Shown in pieces: positions 1 to 8,401 of a stretch of 64,000 bases of DNA. This DNA comes from Cellulomonas marina. GTDB taxonomy: Bacteria; Actinomycetota; Actinomycetes; Actinomycetales; Cellulomonadaceae. A program made the translations under genes and the position numbers. The notes under the pieces were generated by a model. The model was not told where the DNA came from and searched no databases. It saw nothing but the letters and a program-made list of their open reading frames with translations. The stretch's first letter is position 1. Each line of letters opens with the position of its first letter. The DNA lies in NCBI RefSeq assembly GCF_900111925.1, contig NZ_FOKA01000011.1, forward strand, positions 62,001 to 126,000. Reading direction: 5' to 3'.

Positions 1-828
1 GCGCTGGGCCACGCGCGCGAGCACGCGGCCCGGACCGGGGCCGTGCTCGTGCACCCCTTCGACCACGAGGACGTGGACGCGGGCCAGGGGACGGTGGCGC
101 TCGAGGTGGTCCAGGACGTGCCCGACGTGACCGACCTCGTCGTGCCTGTGGGCGGCGGCGGGCTGGCCGCCGGGATGGCCGCCGCGGTGGCGGACCGGCC
201 GGGCGTCCGCGTCGTCGGCGTGCAGGCCGCGGGGGCCGCCGCCTACCCCGCCTCGCTCGCGGCGGGCAGGCCCGTGCCGGCGACGGAGCTGCGCACGATG
301 GCCGACGGCATCGCCATCGGCCTGCCCGGCAGCGTCCCGTTCGAGCTCCTGCGCGCCCACGCGGTGCCGGTGGCCACGGTGTCCGAGGACGACCTGTCGC
401 GCGCCCTGCTCCTCGTCGCCGAGCGGGCGAAGCTGCTGGTGGAGCCCTCCGGCGCGGCCGGGGTGGCGGCACTCATGGCCCGGCCCGGCGACTTCGCGGG
501 CGACGGCACGCTCGTCGTCGTGCTCTCGGGCGGGAACGTCGACCCGCTCGTGCTCATGCGCGTGGTCCGCCACGGGCTCGTCGCCGCCGGGCGCTACCTG
601 GGGCTGCGCGTGCGGGTCGCGGACCGGCCGGGCGTGCTCGCCGCGCTCTTGGCCGACCTCGCGCAGCTCGGCGCGAACGTGGTGCACGTGGCCCACGTGC
701 GCACGGGGCCGGACCTGGCCGTCGACGAGGTGGGCATCGACGTGCAGGTGGAGACGAAGGGGCACGAGCACCGCGCGCTGGTGCTCGAGCGGCTGCGCGA
801 GCGCGGGTACCGGCCGGACGCGGGCTGA
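1..828 (+). CDS. ilvA: Threonine ammonia-lyase with C-terminal ACT domain (5' end missing)
   Basis: The frame is open from base 1, so only about the last 275 codons are present. Seen: the glycine-rich PLP phosphate loop (VPVGGGGLAAG), the LVEPSGAAGVAAL segment and the VVVLSGGNVD segment of fold-type II PLP enzymes, followed by an ACT-like region (VADRPGVLAALLADLAQLGAN). Family knowledge: converts L-threonine to 2-oxobutanoate and ammonia at the entry to isoleucine synthesis; the ACT domain usually senses an amino acid. The catalytic lysine would lie upstream of the window. It is convergent with greA and ends inside a strong terminator hairpin. It could be a catabolic-type threonine or serine dehydratase of similar architecture. 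Confidence 0.88.
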   Translation, partial: ALGHAREHAARTGAVLVHPFDHEDVDAGQGTVALEVVQDVPDVTDLVVPVGGGGLAAGMAAAVADRPGVRVVGVQAAGAAAYPASLAAGRPVPATELRTMADGIAIGLPGSVPFELLRAHAVPVATVSEDDLSRALLLVAERAKLLVEPSGAAGVAALMARPGDFAGDGTLVVVLSGGNVDPLVLMRVVRHGLVAAGRYLGLRVRVADRPGVLAALLADLAQLGANVVHVAHVRTGPDLAVDEVGIDVQVETKGHEHRALVLERLRERGYRPDAG

Positions 829-860
829 CCCCGCGCACCGGTGGGGTGCGCGGGGTCAGC
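824..860. terminator. Bidirectional terminator hairpin between ilvA and greA
   Basis: A perfect 16-bp stem (824-839 with 845-860) closes a 5-nt loop and overlaps the ilvA stop codon. There is no T-run, as is common in high-GC Actinobacteria. It lies between convergent genes and could serve both strands. Confidence 0.75.
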
Positions 861-905
861 GACGGCCCCGGGTCGAGCTCGAGGTCGGCCGGGCCGGTGT
901 GACGG

Positions 906-1397
906 TCAGCCCTCGAAGGGGCTCGCGGCGCGGATCTCGACGGCGATCGTGCGGCCGTTCGGCGCCTCGTAGGACGTCGAGTCGCCGACCTTGCGGCCGT
1001 TGATCGCCGCACCGAGCGGCGAGGTGGGGGAGAACACGTCGATGTCCGAGGACCCGGCGATCTCGCGCGAGCCCAGCAAGAACCGCATCTCGTCGCCGGC
1101 GACGAGGGCGGTGACGACCATGCCCTGCTCGACGACCCCGTCGTCGGGCGGCGTGCCGATCCGCACGTTGCGCAGCTTCTCCTTGAGCTCGCGGATGCGC
1201 GCCTCGGCCTTGCCCTGCTCCTCGCGCGCGGCGTGGTAGCCGCCGTTCTCCTTCAGGTCGCCCTCGTCGCGCGCCGCGGTGATGCGGCCGACGATCTCGT
1301 CGCGGCCCGCGCCCTCGAGGTGCGCGAGCTCGGCGCTGAGGCGGTCGTAGGCCTCCTGCGTGAGCCACGTCGCCGCGGTGGTGCTCGTGTCGGTCAC
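906..1397 (-). CDS. greA: Transcription elongation factor GreA
   Basis: 163 residues, the usual GreA length. Seen: an N-terminal coiled-coil with the acidic tip motif DLKENGGYHAAREEQ, then the C-terminal domain ending in SPLGAAINGRKVGD and an EI-rich strand. Family knowledge: GreA enters the RNA polymerase secondary channel and stimulates cleavage of backtracked transcripts. The GTG start at 1397 was chosen because GAGAGGAG sits just upstream; the longer open frame to 1457 is not needed. It lies downstream of the DUF4307 gene on the same strand, and a separate TAGGCT -10 box about 115 nt upstream suggests its own promoter. Confidence 0.95.
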   Translation of the reverse strand: MTDTSTTAATWLTQEAYDRLSAELAHLEGAGRDEIVGRITAARDEGDLKENGGYHAAREEQGKAEARIRELKEKLRNVRIGTPPDDGVVEQGMVVTALVAGDEMRFLLGSREIAGSSDIDVFSPTSPLGAAINGRKVGDSTSYEAPNGRTIAVEIRAASPFEG

Positions 1398-1512
1398 GAT
1401 CGCTCCTCTCTCCGGTACCCGCCGCCACCGGGTCCGCGCGCGCCCGTGCAGGCGCACATGGGCGGCGGCGGGGCCCGCGAGGGGCGTCCCCGGCGGCGGA
1501 GCTGAACGGCCC

Positions 1513-1518
1513 AGCCTA
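1513..1518 (-). promoter_or_regulatory. Candidate -10 box of greA
   Basis: On the minus strand the hexamer reads TAGGCT, matching TANNNT. The 210-bp gap to the upstream DUF4307 gene supports an independent greA promoter with a leader of roughly 108 nt. No convincing -35 element was identified. Confidence 0.4.
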
Positions 1519-1607
1519 CCGGGCGGCGGCGTGCGCGGACGACGGGCGGCGTCGCGTGACGGGCGGCCGCGGCGACGGCCGGTCGGCGCGGGGGACGGGA
1601 GCGGCGC

Positions 1608-2015
1608 TCAGCCCTCGGCCGGTGCGCAGTCGACCAGCGACCCGGTGACGGCGCGGGACGTGGTGGGCACGTCGGCCGTCACGCGCTGGGACCGGACGTC
1701 CGACGGACCCACCGTCACGGTCCGGTACCCGACCTCCGTGAAGGACTCCGACAGCGCGCGCACGCGGCACGTCGCCGTGGCGTCGGGCGCCTTCGTCACC
1801 TGGAAGGACACCCGCGTCAGGCCGTCGTCGACCACGTCGTACCCGAGGTCCTTCCACAGCACCCGGTCCTGCCACAGCCCCACGACGACCCACACGGCGA
1901 CCGCCAGCACGGCCGCGGCGGCCAGCGCGACGAGCGTCCACGTGCGCCGGCGGGCGCCGGCGGTCGGCACCGGCCCGTAGCGACCGGCGGGGGCGGCCGG
2001 GGTGGGTGTGCTCAC
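1608..2015 (-). CDS. DUF4307 single-pass membrane protein
   Basis: 135 residues: a short Pro/Ala-rich cytoplasmic N-terminus, one membrane helix (about residues 30-53, LVALAAAAVLAVAVWVVVG), then an extracytoplasmic domain with two cysteines (TCRV and VDCAP) that may form a disulfide. It matches the actinobacterial DUF4307 family, which sits between greA and mca in mycobacteria (Rv1081c position, from memory). The GTG start at 2015 has GAGGAG upstream. Function is unknown; the conserved place beside mycothiol amidase suggests but does not prove a link to thiol or envelope biology. Confidence 0.85.
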   Translation of the reverse strand: MSTPTPAAPAGRYGPVPTAGARRRTWTLVALAAAAVLAVAVWVVVGLWQDRVLWKDLGYDVVDDGLTRVSFQVTKAPDATATCRVRALSESFTEVGYRTVTVGPSDVRSQRVTADVPTTSRAVTGSLVDCAPAEG

Positions 2016-2135
2016 GGGTGCTCCTCGGGGGGTGGCATGGGGGATCATTGTCGCGCGCCGCACGGCCCGACCGCGCGGCCCCCACCTCGTGCGATCCCCC
2101 GGAGGGATCCTGTGCGACCCCGAAGGAGCTCCCCC

Positions 2136-3011
2136 ATGGCGTCCGAGCGCTTGCGGCTGCTGGCGGTGCACGCGCACCCCGACGACGAGTCGAGCAAGGG
2201 CGCGGCCACGACGGCCCGGTACGCCGCCGAGGGGGCCGAGGTGCTCGTCGTCAGCTGCACGGGCGGGGAGCGCGGCGACGTGCTCAACCCCTCGTACGGC
2301 GAGGTGGCGCCCGGGGCGATGCCGGACGTGCGCCGGGCCGAGATGGCGGAGGCCGCGCGCGCCCTCGGCGTGCAGCACCGCTGGCTGGGCTTCGTCGACT
2401 CCGGGCTGCCCGAGGGGGACCCGCTGCCGCCGCTGCCGGAGGGCTGCTTCGCGCTGCAGCCGCTGGAGGAGGCGGCCGCGCCGCTCGTCGCCATCGTGCG
2501 GGAGTTCCGCCCGCACGTCATCACCACGTACGACGAGAACGGCGGCTACCCGCACCCGGACCACATCATGTGCCACAAGGTGAGCCGCGAGGCGTGGGAG
2601 GCGGCGGCCGACCCGTCCCGCTACCCCGACGCGGGCGAGCCCTGGGCCGCCCTCAAGCTGTACTACGACGTCGGCTTCAGCCCGGAGCGGATCCGCACCC
2701 TGCACGAGGAGATCGAGCGGCGCGGCGGCACGTCCCCCTTCGCGGACTGGCTGGAGCACATGGCTGACCGGCCGTGGCCGGCCCGGACCGTGACGACGAA
2801 GGTCCCCGTCGCCGACTTCTTCGAGGCCCGGGACGCGGCCCTGCGCGCGCACGCCACGCAGATCGACCCCGCCGGGTTCTTCTTCCTCGTGCCCCGGGAC
2901 GTCGAGCGCGAGGTGTGGCCGACCGAGGAGTTCGAGCTCGCGGAGGCGCGGGTGCCGACCTCGCTGCCGGAGGACGACCTCTTCGCTGGTGTCCGCGGGG
3001 TCGTCGCGTGA
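2136..3011 (+). CDS. mca: Mycothiol S-conjugate amidase Mca
   Basis: 291 residues. Seen: zinc-ligand motif AHPDDE (about residues 13-18) and the second ligand motif YPHPDH (138-143) of the LmbE/PIG-L deacetylase fold. Family knowledge: Mca cleaves mycothiol conjugates of electrophiles and drugs to a mercapturic acid and GlcN-inositol, a cytosolic detoxification step. It was separated from the second paralogue in this window (MshB at 27.9 kb) by the longer C-terminal region with FFFLVPRDVEREVWPTEEF and by the greA-DUF4307 neighbourhood. The ATG at 2136 follows AAGGAG by 7 nt. It overlaps the next small gene by 4 nt, implying translational coupling. Confidence 0.93.
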   Translation: MASERLRLLAVHAHPDDESSKGAATTARYAAEGAEVLVVSCTGGERGDVLNPSYGEVAPGAMPDVRRAEMAEAARALGVQHRWLGFVDSGLPEGDPLPPLPEGCFALQPLEEAAAPLVAIVREFRPHVITTYDENGGYPHPDHIMCHKVSREAWEAAADPSRYPDAGEPWAALKLYYDVGFSPERIRTLHEEIERRGGTSPFADWLEHMADRPWPARTVTTKVPVADFFEARDAALRAHATQIDPAGFFFLVPRDVEREVWPTEEFELAEARVPTSLPEDDLFAGVRGVVA

Positions 3012-3292
3012 GCGGGCCCCTGCTGGACGCGGCCGTGCGGCTGTCGCTGGCGACGACGCGCACCGCCGCGGGCGCCACCCCGACGCCCGGCCCGTCACCC
3101 AGCACCGCGGTCGAGCTGGGGGAGTCCGACCTCGGCTCGCCGGGCTTCCTCGGGTTCGTCGTCACCTTCGTCCTGGCGCTGGCCGTCATCGGGCTCCTGC
3201 TGTCCCTCACCCGCAAGCTCCGCCGGGTCAACCACGCCGGCGAGCAGCGCGACGCGGAGGACCGGGCGCCGGGCGCGCCGGGGCCGTCATGA
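3008..3292 (+). CDS. Small membrane protein downstream of mca
   Basis: 94 residues starting at GTG 3008, overlapping the mca stop codon. Seen: a Thr/Pro-rich N-terminal segment, one hydrophobic helix (GFLGFVVTFVLALAVIGLLL) and a basic C-terminal tail beginning LTRKLRRVNHAGEQ. A protein of this kind follows mca in many Actinobacteria (Rv1083 position, from memory). No enzyme motif is visible and function is unknown. It probably has the helix in the membrane and the charged tail in the cytoplasm. It overlaps the following nitrilase gene by an ATGA. Confidence 0.8.
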   Translation: MSGPLLDAAVRLSLATTRTAAGATPTPGPSPSTAVELGESDLGSPGFLGFVVTFVLALAVIGLLLSLTRKLRRVNHAGEQRDAEDRAPGAPGPS

Positions 3293-4122
3293 CCACGGGG
3301 GCCCGACCGGATCCGCCCGCGCGTCCCGCCGTGCGGGTCACGGTGGCGCAGATGGCGGTGAGCGCCGACCGGGCGGCCAACCGGGAGGCGGCGGCCGACG
3401 CGATCGCGCAGACGGCGCACGCCCGCGCCGACCTGCTCGTCCTGCCCGAGTACGCGTCCGCGTACGACCCCGCCGGGGTCGGGCCCGAGGCGGCCGAGCC
3501 GCTCGACGGGCCCTGGGTGTCGGCCCTGCGCGAGCGGGCGGCGGCCACGGGGGTCGCGGTCCTCGTCGGCACCGTCCTGCCGGGCAGCACCCCCGAGCGG
3601 GCGGTCAACGCGGTCGTCGCCGTCACGGGCACGGGCGAGCTGGCCGGGGTCTACCGCAAGGTGCACCTCTACGACGCGTTCGGCCACCGCGAGTCCGAGC
3701 GCCTCGAGCCCGGGCCGGCGGACGCCCCGCCGCTGGTGCTCGACGTGGCCGGGACGCGGTTCGGCGTCCTCACCTGCTACGACCTGCGGTTCCCCGAGTC
3801 CGCGCGGCGCTGCGTCGACGCGGGGGCGGACGTGCTCGTCGTGCCCGCGGCCTGGGCCGCCGGACCCCTCAAGGCGGACCAGTGGCGCGCGCTGGCCGTG
3901 GCCCGCGCGATCGAGAACACCGCCACGGTGGTGGCCGTCGGGCAGGCGGGGCGCGGGGTCACCGGGCGCTCGCTCGTCGTCGGGCCGGACGGGGTCGTCG
4001 GGCTGGAGCTCGACGAGCGGCCGGCGGTCCGGACCGTCGACGTGGACCCGGCCGCCGCTGCCGCGGTGCGGGCGTCGAACCCGTCCCTGGCCAACCGGCG
4101 CTACACGGTCGTCCCGCGCTGA
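3289..4122 (+). CDS. Carbon-nitrogen hydrolase (nitrilase superfamily)
   Basis: 277 residues. The Glu-Lys-Cys triad is visible: Glu in VLPEYAS, Lys in YRKVHLYD and Cys in LTCYDLRFPE. The DLRFPE context resembles the Nit/omega-amidase branch, which hydrolyses amides such as 2-oxoglutaramate or deaminated thiols (family knowledge; substrate here is inferred only). The start ATG overlaps the previous stop (ATGA), so mca, the membrane gene and this gene form one operon. Grouping with a thiol-detoxification gene makes an amide-repair role plausible, but this is guilt by association. Confidence 0.88.
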   Translation: MTTGARPDPPARPAVRVTVAQMAVSADRAANREAAADAIAQTAHARADLLVLPEYASAYDPAGVGPEAAEPLDGPWVSALRERAAATGVAVLVGTVLPGSTPERAVNAVVAVTGTGELAGVYRKVHLYDAFGHRESERLEPGPADAPPLVLDVAGTRFGVLTCYDLRFPESARRCVDAGADVLVVPAAWAAGPLKADQWRALAVARAIENTATVVAVGQAGRGVTGRSLVVGPDGVVGLELDERPAVRTVDVDPAAAAAVRASNPSLANRRYTVVPR

Positions 4123-4172
4123 GCCGACCGCGCTGGGTCGACCGCGCCGAACCGACCGCTGAGCCGACCGCG
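4118..4172. repeat. Imperfect CCGACCGC repeats after the nitrilase gene
   Basis: The 15-mer GCTGAGCCGACCGCG occurs at 4118-4132 and again at 4158-4172, with related CGACCGC units between them. It lies between two convergent genes. No strong hairpin was found in this gap. Confidence 0.6.
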
Positions 4173-4224
4173 GTGCGCCGCGCCGTGCCGCCGGCGGGCC
4201 GCGACGGTGCGGGGCGCCCCGGCG

Positions 4225-4914
4225 TCAGCCGGCCGCGGCCGTGGCGATGGCGACGGCGACGAAGTGGCACGCGAAGCCGACCACGGTCAGGGCGTGGAAC
4301 ACCTCGTGGAATCCGAACCAGCGGGGGCTCGGGTCGGGGCGCCGGAGCCCGTAGACCACGGCCCCCAGCGTGTAGGCCAGACCGCCGCCGGCGACGAGCC
4401 AGAGCACGGCGTCGCCACCGGACCGGCCGAAGGCCGGCATGAACCACACCGCCACCCAGCCCAGCGCGACGTAGACCGGCACGTACACCCACCGCGGGGC
4501 GGACAGCCAGAGCACGCGCGCGAGCACCCCCGCCAGCGCACCGGACCAGACCACCAGCAGCAGCGTGCGCGCCGTGGACGCCGGCAGCAGCAGGACCGAC
4601 AGCGGCGTGTACGTGCCCGCGATGATGAGGAAGATGTTCGTGTGGTCGAGCCGGCGCAGCACGGCCGCCGTCCGGGGCGACCAGGTCCCGCGGTGGTAGA
4701 CGGCGCTCGTGCCGAACAGCAGGACGGCGGACAGGCCGAAGACGGCCGTCGACCAGCGGGCCGCCGGCGTCGGCGCGAGGGCGACGAGCACCACGCAGGC
4801 GGCGAGCACCAGCGGGCTCACCCCGGCGTGGAGCCAGCCCCGCAGGCGCGGCTTCACGGCGGCGACCACCTCGTCGACGGGTCCCGTCGGGGGGACGGCC
4901 TGCCTGCTCATCAC
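4225..4914 (-). CDS. trhA: Hemolysin III/TrhA-family membrane protein (PAQR superfamily)
   Basis: 229 residues with about seven hydrophobic segments. Seen: the family motifs SAVYHRG in helix 2, RLDHTNIFLIIAGTYTP in helix 3, and FHEVFHALTVVGFACHFVAV in the last helix. Together these give the conserved His/Asp/Ser set thought to bind zinc in PAQR proteins. Family knowledge: membrane proteins of unclear role, linked to membrane energetics or fluidity homeostasis; hemolysin is a historical name. A GTG at 4914 has AGGAG at good spacing; ATG at 4911 is the alternative. It diverges from uppS across a palindromic operator-like site. Confidence 0.9.
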   Translation of the reverse strand: MMSRQAVPPTGPVDEVVAAVKPRLRGWLHAGVSPLVLAACVVLVALAPTPAARWSTAVFGLSAVLLFGTSAVYHRGTWSPRTAAVLRRLDHTNIFLIIAGTYTPLSVLLLPASTARTLLLVVWSGALAGVLARVLWLSAPRWVYVPVYVALGWVAVWFMPAFGRSGGDAVLWLVAGGGLAYTLGAVVYGLRRPDPSPRWFGFHEVFHALTVVGFACHFVAVAIATAAAG

Positions 4915-4963
4915 GCCTCTGCTCCTGCTCGTCCTCGGCGGTGCGGACCGCCCCGGGGCGGTG

Positions 4964-4983
4964 AACCTACGTCACCGTAGGTT
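4964..4983. promoter_or_regulatory. Perfect palindrome between trhA and uppS
   Basis: AACCTACG (4964-4971), a 4-nt centre TCAC, then CGTAGGTT (4976-4983). Each arm contains TAGGTT, a -10-like hexamer, on one strand or the other. The site is about 50 bp from the trhA start and 187 bp from uppS. It looks like a repressor operator overlapping promoter elements; a third CGTAGG follows at 4991-4996. Confidence 0.6.
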
Positions 4984-5110
4984 ACGGGGGCGTAGGGAGG
5001 GTGTCGACGTCCGCCGCGGTCGTGCCGGACGCGGCCGCCCGGGCGGCGGTACGGTGTGCCGGTCCGGGCGACGGGTCACCCGCCGCGTCGGCGGCCCGGG
5101 GGACCGGGCC

Positions 5111-5136
5111 GGCCGGTGTCGGCCGGTGTCGGCCGG
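5111..5136 (+). repeat. Short tandem repeat upstream of uppS
   Basis: GGCCGGTGTC occurs twice in tandem (5111-5130), followed by a partial third unit GGCCGG. It lies 34-59 bp before the uppS start codon, in the likely 5' leader. Confidence 0.6.
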
Positions 5137-5169
5137 ACCGAGGTGCCGGACCTGGTGCGAGGAGGGTGC

Positions 5170-5934
5170 GTGCGGCTGCCGAACCCGCTCTACCGGCTGT
5201 ACGAGCGCCGGCTCGCCACCTCCCTGCGCCCCGAGCGCGTGCCGTGCCACATCGGGGTCATCCTCGACGGCAACCGGCGCTGGGCGCGGACGCAGGGGGA
5301 GTCGACCGCGACGGGCCACCAGCGCGGCGCCGACAAGATCACCGAGCTGCTCGGCTGGTGCGAGGACATCGGCGTCCAGGTCGTCACGCTGTGGATGCTG
5401 TCCACCGACAACCTCGTCTCGCGGCCCGTCGCGGAGCTGGGGCCGCTGCTCGCGATCATCGAGGACGCGGTGACGGCGCTGGCCGCCACGGGTCGCTGGC
5501 GGGTGCAGGCCGTGGGGTCGCCGGAGCTGCTGCCCGCCTCGACGCTCGAGGTGCTGGACCGCGCGGAGAAGGCCACGGCCGACGTCACGGGCCTGCACGT
5601 CAACGTCGCCGTCGGCTACGGGGGCCGCCAGGAGATCGCCGACGCCGTGCGCGCCTTCCTGCGCCGCCACGCCGAGGCGGGGTCGAGCCTGGACGAGCTC
5701 GCGGAGGCGTTCGACGTCGAGCACATCGCCGAGCACCTCTACACGCGCGGGCAGCCCGACCCGGACCTGGTCATCCGCACGTCCGGCGAGCAGCGCCTCG
5801 GCGGGTTCCTGCTCTGGCAGAGCGCGCACTCGGAGTTCTACTTCTGCGAGGCCTACTGGCCCGACTTCCGCCGCGTGGACTTCCTGCGCGCGGTGCGCTC
5901 CTACGGGGAGCGCGAGCGGCGCCTCGGCCGCTGA
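5170..5934 (+). CDS. uppS: Cis-prenyltransferase, short-chain (Z)-polyprenyl diphosphate synthase type
   Basis: 254 residues. Seen: the catalytic aspartate motif IGVILDGNRRWAR (Asp about residue 33) and the C-terminal motif VIRTSGEQRLGGFLLWQSAHSEFYF region, both diagnostic of the UppS family. The GEQRLGGF variant and the position next to trhA resemble the mycobacterial short-chain enzyme (Rv1086), which makes Z,E-farnesyl diphosphate. This copy may therefore start chain elongation rather than finish undecaprenyl or decaprenyl diphosphate (inference). Start GTG 5170 was chosen for the GAGGAGG at 5159-5165. The product length cannot be read from sequence alone. Confidence 0.88.
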   Translation: MRLPNPLYRLYERRLATSLRPERVPCHIGVILDGNRRWARTQGESTATGHQRGADKITELLGWCEDIGVQVVTLWMLSTDNLVSRPVAELGPLLAIIEDAVTALAATGRWRVQAVGSPELLPASTLEVLDRAEKATADVTGLHVNVAVGYGGRQEIADAVRAFLRRHAEAGSSLDELAEAFDVEHIAEHLYTRGQPDPDLVIRTSGEQRLGGFLLWQSAHSEFYFCEAYWPDFRRVDFLRAVRSYGERERRLGR

Positions 5935-6154
5935 GGCCCGCGACCCGTCGCGACCGGTCCTCGTCCGCTCCGTCCTCGTCGCCGGGGCTCGTCCCCGCCC
6001 TCGTCGCCGCCCCTCGTCGCCCGTCCGGGTGGCGGCACGTGAACAGTGCGTGACGTGGCGCGCGCCACGCCGGGGACCTACCAGCGCCGGCGTGGTCCCG
6101 GCGTAGCGTCGCAGGGCAAGAGGGCGGCGCCCCGCCGCCGGAGGGAGAGCGCAC

Positions 6155-7579
6155 GTGACCCACGAGGCTCAGGTCGTCGAGAACGGCACCACCCCCACCA
6201 GCACCGCGGCGAGCGCGGCCGGCAGGGCCGCCGGCGCGCCCGGCCCGACGGGCCGACGGACGCACGTGCTCGACACCTCGGTCCTGCTGTCGGACCCGAA
6301 GGCCATCTCCCGCTTCGCCGAGCACGACGTGGTGCTGCCCATCGTCGTCATCACCGAGCTCGAGGCGAAGCGGCACCACGCGGAGCTGGGCTACTTCGCC
6401 CGGTCCGCCCTGCGCCTGCTCGACGACCTGCGCATCCGCCACGGCGGACTCGACCGTCCGCTGCCCATCGGCGACGGCGGGGGCACCCTGCGCGTCGAGC
6501 TCAACCACATCGACCCCGGCGTGCTGCCGGCCGGGTTCCGGCTCGGCGACAACGACACGCGGATCCTCGCGGTGGCCGCCAACCTCGCCCGTGAGGGGCA
6601 CGACGTCACCGTCGTCTCCAAGGATCTGCCGATGCGCGTCAAGGCGTCGGCGGTCGGGCTGCGGGCGGAGGAGTACCGCGCGGAGCTCGCGGTCGACTCG
6701 GGCTGGACCGGCATGGACGCGCTCGACCTCACCGAGGCGCAGATGAACGACCTGTGGGAGCACGAGTCGCTCCCGCTGGCGGAGGTGGAGCCGGGCGGGT
6801 TCGCCGGCACCGCCGCCGGGGCGCCGGCCGACCTGCCGTGCCACACGGGCCTCGTGCTGCACGGGCCGCGCGGCTCGGCGCTCGGGCGGGTCACGGCGGA
6901 CAAGCACCTGCAGCTCGTCCGGGGCGACCGCGACGTCTTCGGCGTGCACGGCCGGTCGGCGGAGCAGCGCATCGCCATCGACCTGCTGCTCGACCCGGAC
7001 GTGGGCATCGTCTCCCTCGGCGGCCGCGCCGGCACCGGCAAGTCGGCGCTGGCCCTGTGCGCCGGCCTCGAGGCGGTGCTCGAGAAGCGGCAGCACCGCA
7101 AGGTCATGGTGTTCCGTCCGCTGTACGCCGTCGGCGGCCAGGACCTCGGCTACCTGCCGGGGTCCGAGGCCGAGAAGATGAACCCCTGGGCGCAGGCCGT
7201 GTTCGACACGCTCGGCGCGCTCGTCGGCAAGGAGGTCGTCGAGGAGGTGCTCGACCGCGACATCCTCGAGGTGCTGCCGCTGACGCACATCCGCGGGCGC
7301 TCGCTGCACGACGCGTTCGTCATCGTCGACGAGGCCCAGTCGCTCGAGCGCAACGTGCTGCTGACGGTGCTCTCGCGCATCGGCCAGAGCTCGCGCGTCG
7401 TCCTCACGCACGACGTGGCGCAGCGCGACAACCTGCGCGTCGGCCGGCACGACGGCGTCGCCGCGGTGATCGAGGCGCTCAAGGGCCACCCGCTGTTCGC
7501 CCACGTCACGCTCACGCGGTCGGAGCGCTCACCCGTCGCCGCGCTGGTGACCGAGCTGCTCGAGGGCATCGAGGTCTGA
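6155..7579 (+). CDS. phoH: PhoH2: PIN ribonuclease domain fused to PhoH ATPase/helicase
   Basis: 474 residues. The N-terminal PIN domain (about 36-175) carries acidic residues in HVLDTSVLL (Asp40), ITELEAKR (Glu70), GDNDTRIL and [10 protein letters not shown]. The PhoH domain (about 255-474) has Walker A GRAGTGKS (290-297) and Walker B VIVDEAQ (389-395). Family knowledge: PhoH2 proteins are sequence-specific RNA helicase-ribonucleases; in mycobacteria PhoH2 (Rv1095) is paired with a small upstream antitoxin-like ORF. No convincing small upstream ORF was seen here. GTG 6155 follows GGAGGGAG. A strong terminator follows the gene. Confidence 0.93.
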   Translation: MTHEAQVVENGTTPTSTAASAAGRAAGAPGPTGRRTHVLDTSVLLSDPKAISRFAEHDVVLPIVVITELEAKRHHAELGYFARSALRLLDDLRIRHGGLDRPLPIGDGGGTLRVELNHIDPGVLPAGFRLGDNDTRILAVAANLAREGHDVTVVSKDLPMRVKASAVGLRAEEYRAELAVDSGWTGMDALDLTEAQMNDLWEHESLPLAEVEPGGFAGTAAGAPADLPCHTGLVLHGPRGSALGRVTADKHLQLVRGDRDVFGVHGRSAEQRIAIDLLLDPDVGIVSLGGRAGTGKSALALCAGLEAVLEKRQHRKVMVFRPLYAVGGQDLGYLPGSEAEKMNPWAQAVFDTLGALVGKEVVEEVLDRDILEVLPLTHIRGRSLHDAFVIVDEAQSLERNVLLTVLSRIGQSSRVVLTHDVAQRDNLRVGRHDGVAAVIEALKGHPLFAHVTLTRSERSPVAALVTELLEGIEV

Positions 7580-7584
7580 CGCAC

Positions 7585-7615
7585 CGGCCGGGGTGCCCGA
7601 CGGGCGCCCCGGCCG
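7585..7615. terminator. Terminator hairpin after phoH
   Basis: A 14-bp stem (7585-7598 with 7602-7615, one T-G wobble) with a 3-nt loop lies just after the phoH stop. It has no T-run. The carbonic anhydrase gene converges on it. Confidence 0.7.
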
Positions 7616-7653
7616 CGGCGGCGGTCGTCCGGCGGGGACGGCTCGACCCGGGC

Positions 7654-7695
7654 GTCAGGCGGGGACGGCCGTCGGGTGTCAGGCCGGGACGGCCG
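7654..7695. repeat. Near-duplicate of the carbonic anhydrase 3' end
   Basis: GTCAGGCGGGGACGGCCG (7654-7671) repeats as GTCAGGCCGGGACGGCCG (7678-7695), 17 of 18 bases identical. The second copy contains the stop codon of the carbonic anhydrase gene, so the first is a duplicated gene end lying just downstream of it. Confidence 0.6.
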
Positions 7696-8368
7696 GCGCG
7701 GCGGTGGGCTGCTCGCCGATGTCGCCGACGACGGCCACCACCTCGGCCTCGCCGTCCGCCAGCGTGTACTCCACGCCCACGACGGCGCAGCGGCCCTCCG
7801 CGATCGCCTCGGCCAGCAGCACGGAGTAGCCCTGCAGCATCGTCACGGTGTTCCTGACGTGCTCGCGGCCCAGCAGGCCGGGGTCGATGTGCGCCAGGCC
7901 CGGCCCCTCCGGCCCGGCGAGCTGGACGATGCTCGGCACGACGCGGTCCACGACGGCGCGGACGAACCCGCGGGGCAGCGACCCCTCGTTGAGGGCGGTC
8001 GTCGCGGCGGCCACGGCCCCGCACCGGTCGTGCCCGAGGACGACGACGAGCGGCGCGCCCAGCACCTCGGTGCCGTACTCGATGGACCCGATGACGGTCG
8101 TGTCGAGCACGTGCCCGGCCGTCCGCACGACGAACACGTCGCCGAGGCCCTGGTCGAAGATGATCTCGGCCGCCAGCCGCGAGTCCGAGCAGCCGAAGAT
8201 GACGGCGTAGGGGTGCTGCCCCTCCGCCAGCTCCGCGCGGCGCGCCACGTCCTGAGACGGGTGCTCCATGGCGCCGGCGATGAAACGGCGGTTGCCCTCG
8301 CGCAGCGCGCGCCAGGCCTCGGCCGGCGTGCTCGGGCGGGACGCGGGGGCGGCGGTGGGGGTCGTCAC
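7679..8368 (-). CDS. Beta-class carbonic anhydrase
   Basis: 229 residues. Zinc-site motifs are visible: CSDSR (Cys60, Asp62, Arg64) and GHDRCGA (His113, Cys116), which give the Cys-His-Cys ligands plus the Asp-Arg dyad of beta-carbonic anhydrases. Family knowledge: reversible CO2 hydration, supplying bicarbonate for carboxylases and pH balance in the cytosol. It is the last gene of a minus-strand run xseA-xseB-pfkB-carbonic anhydrase. The GTG at 8368 is preceded by CACCAT seven bases upstream, a weak -10-like box, so a separate leaderless transcript is possible. Confidence 0.93.
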   Translation of the reverse strand: MTTPTAAPASRPSTPAEAWRALREGNRRFIAGAMEHPSQDVARRAELAEGQHPYAVIFGCSDSRLAAEIIFDQGLGDVFVVRTAGHVLDTTVIGSIEYGTEVLGAPLVVVLGHDRCGAVAAATTALNEGSLPRGFVRAVVDRVVPSIVQLAGPEGPGLAHIDPGLLGREHVRNTVTMLQGYSVLLAEAIAEGRCAVVGVEYTLADGEAEVVAVVGDIGEQPTAAPAVPA

Positions 8369-8401
8369 GGCGCCGATGGTGCCATGCGACCCCGCCGCTG
8401 G

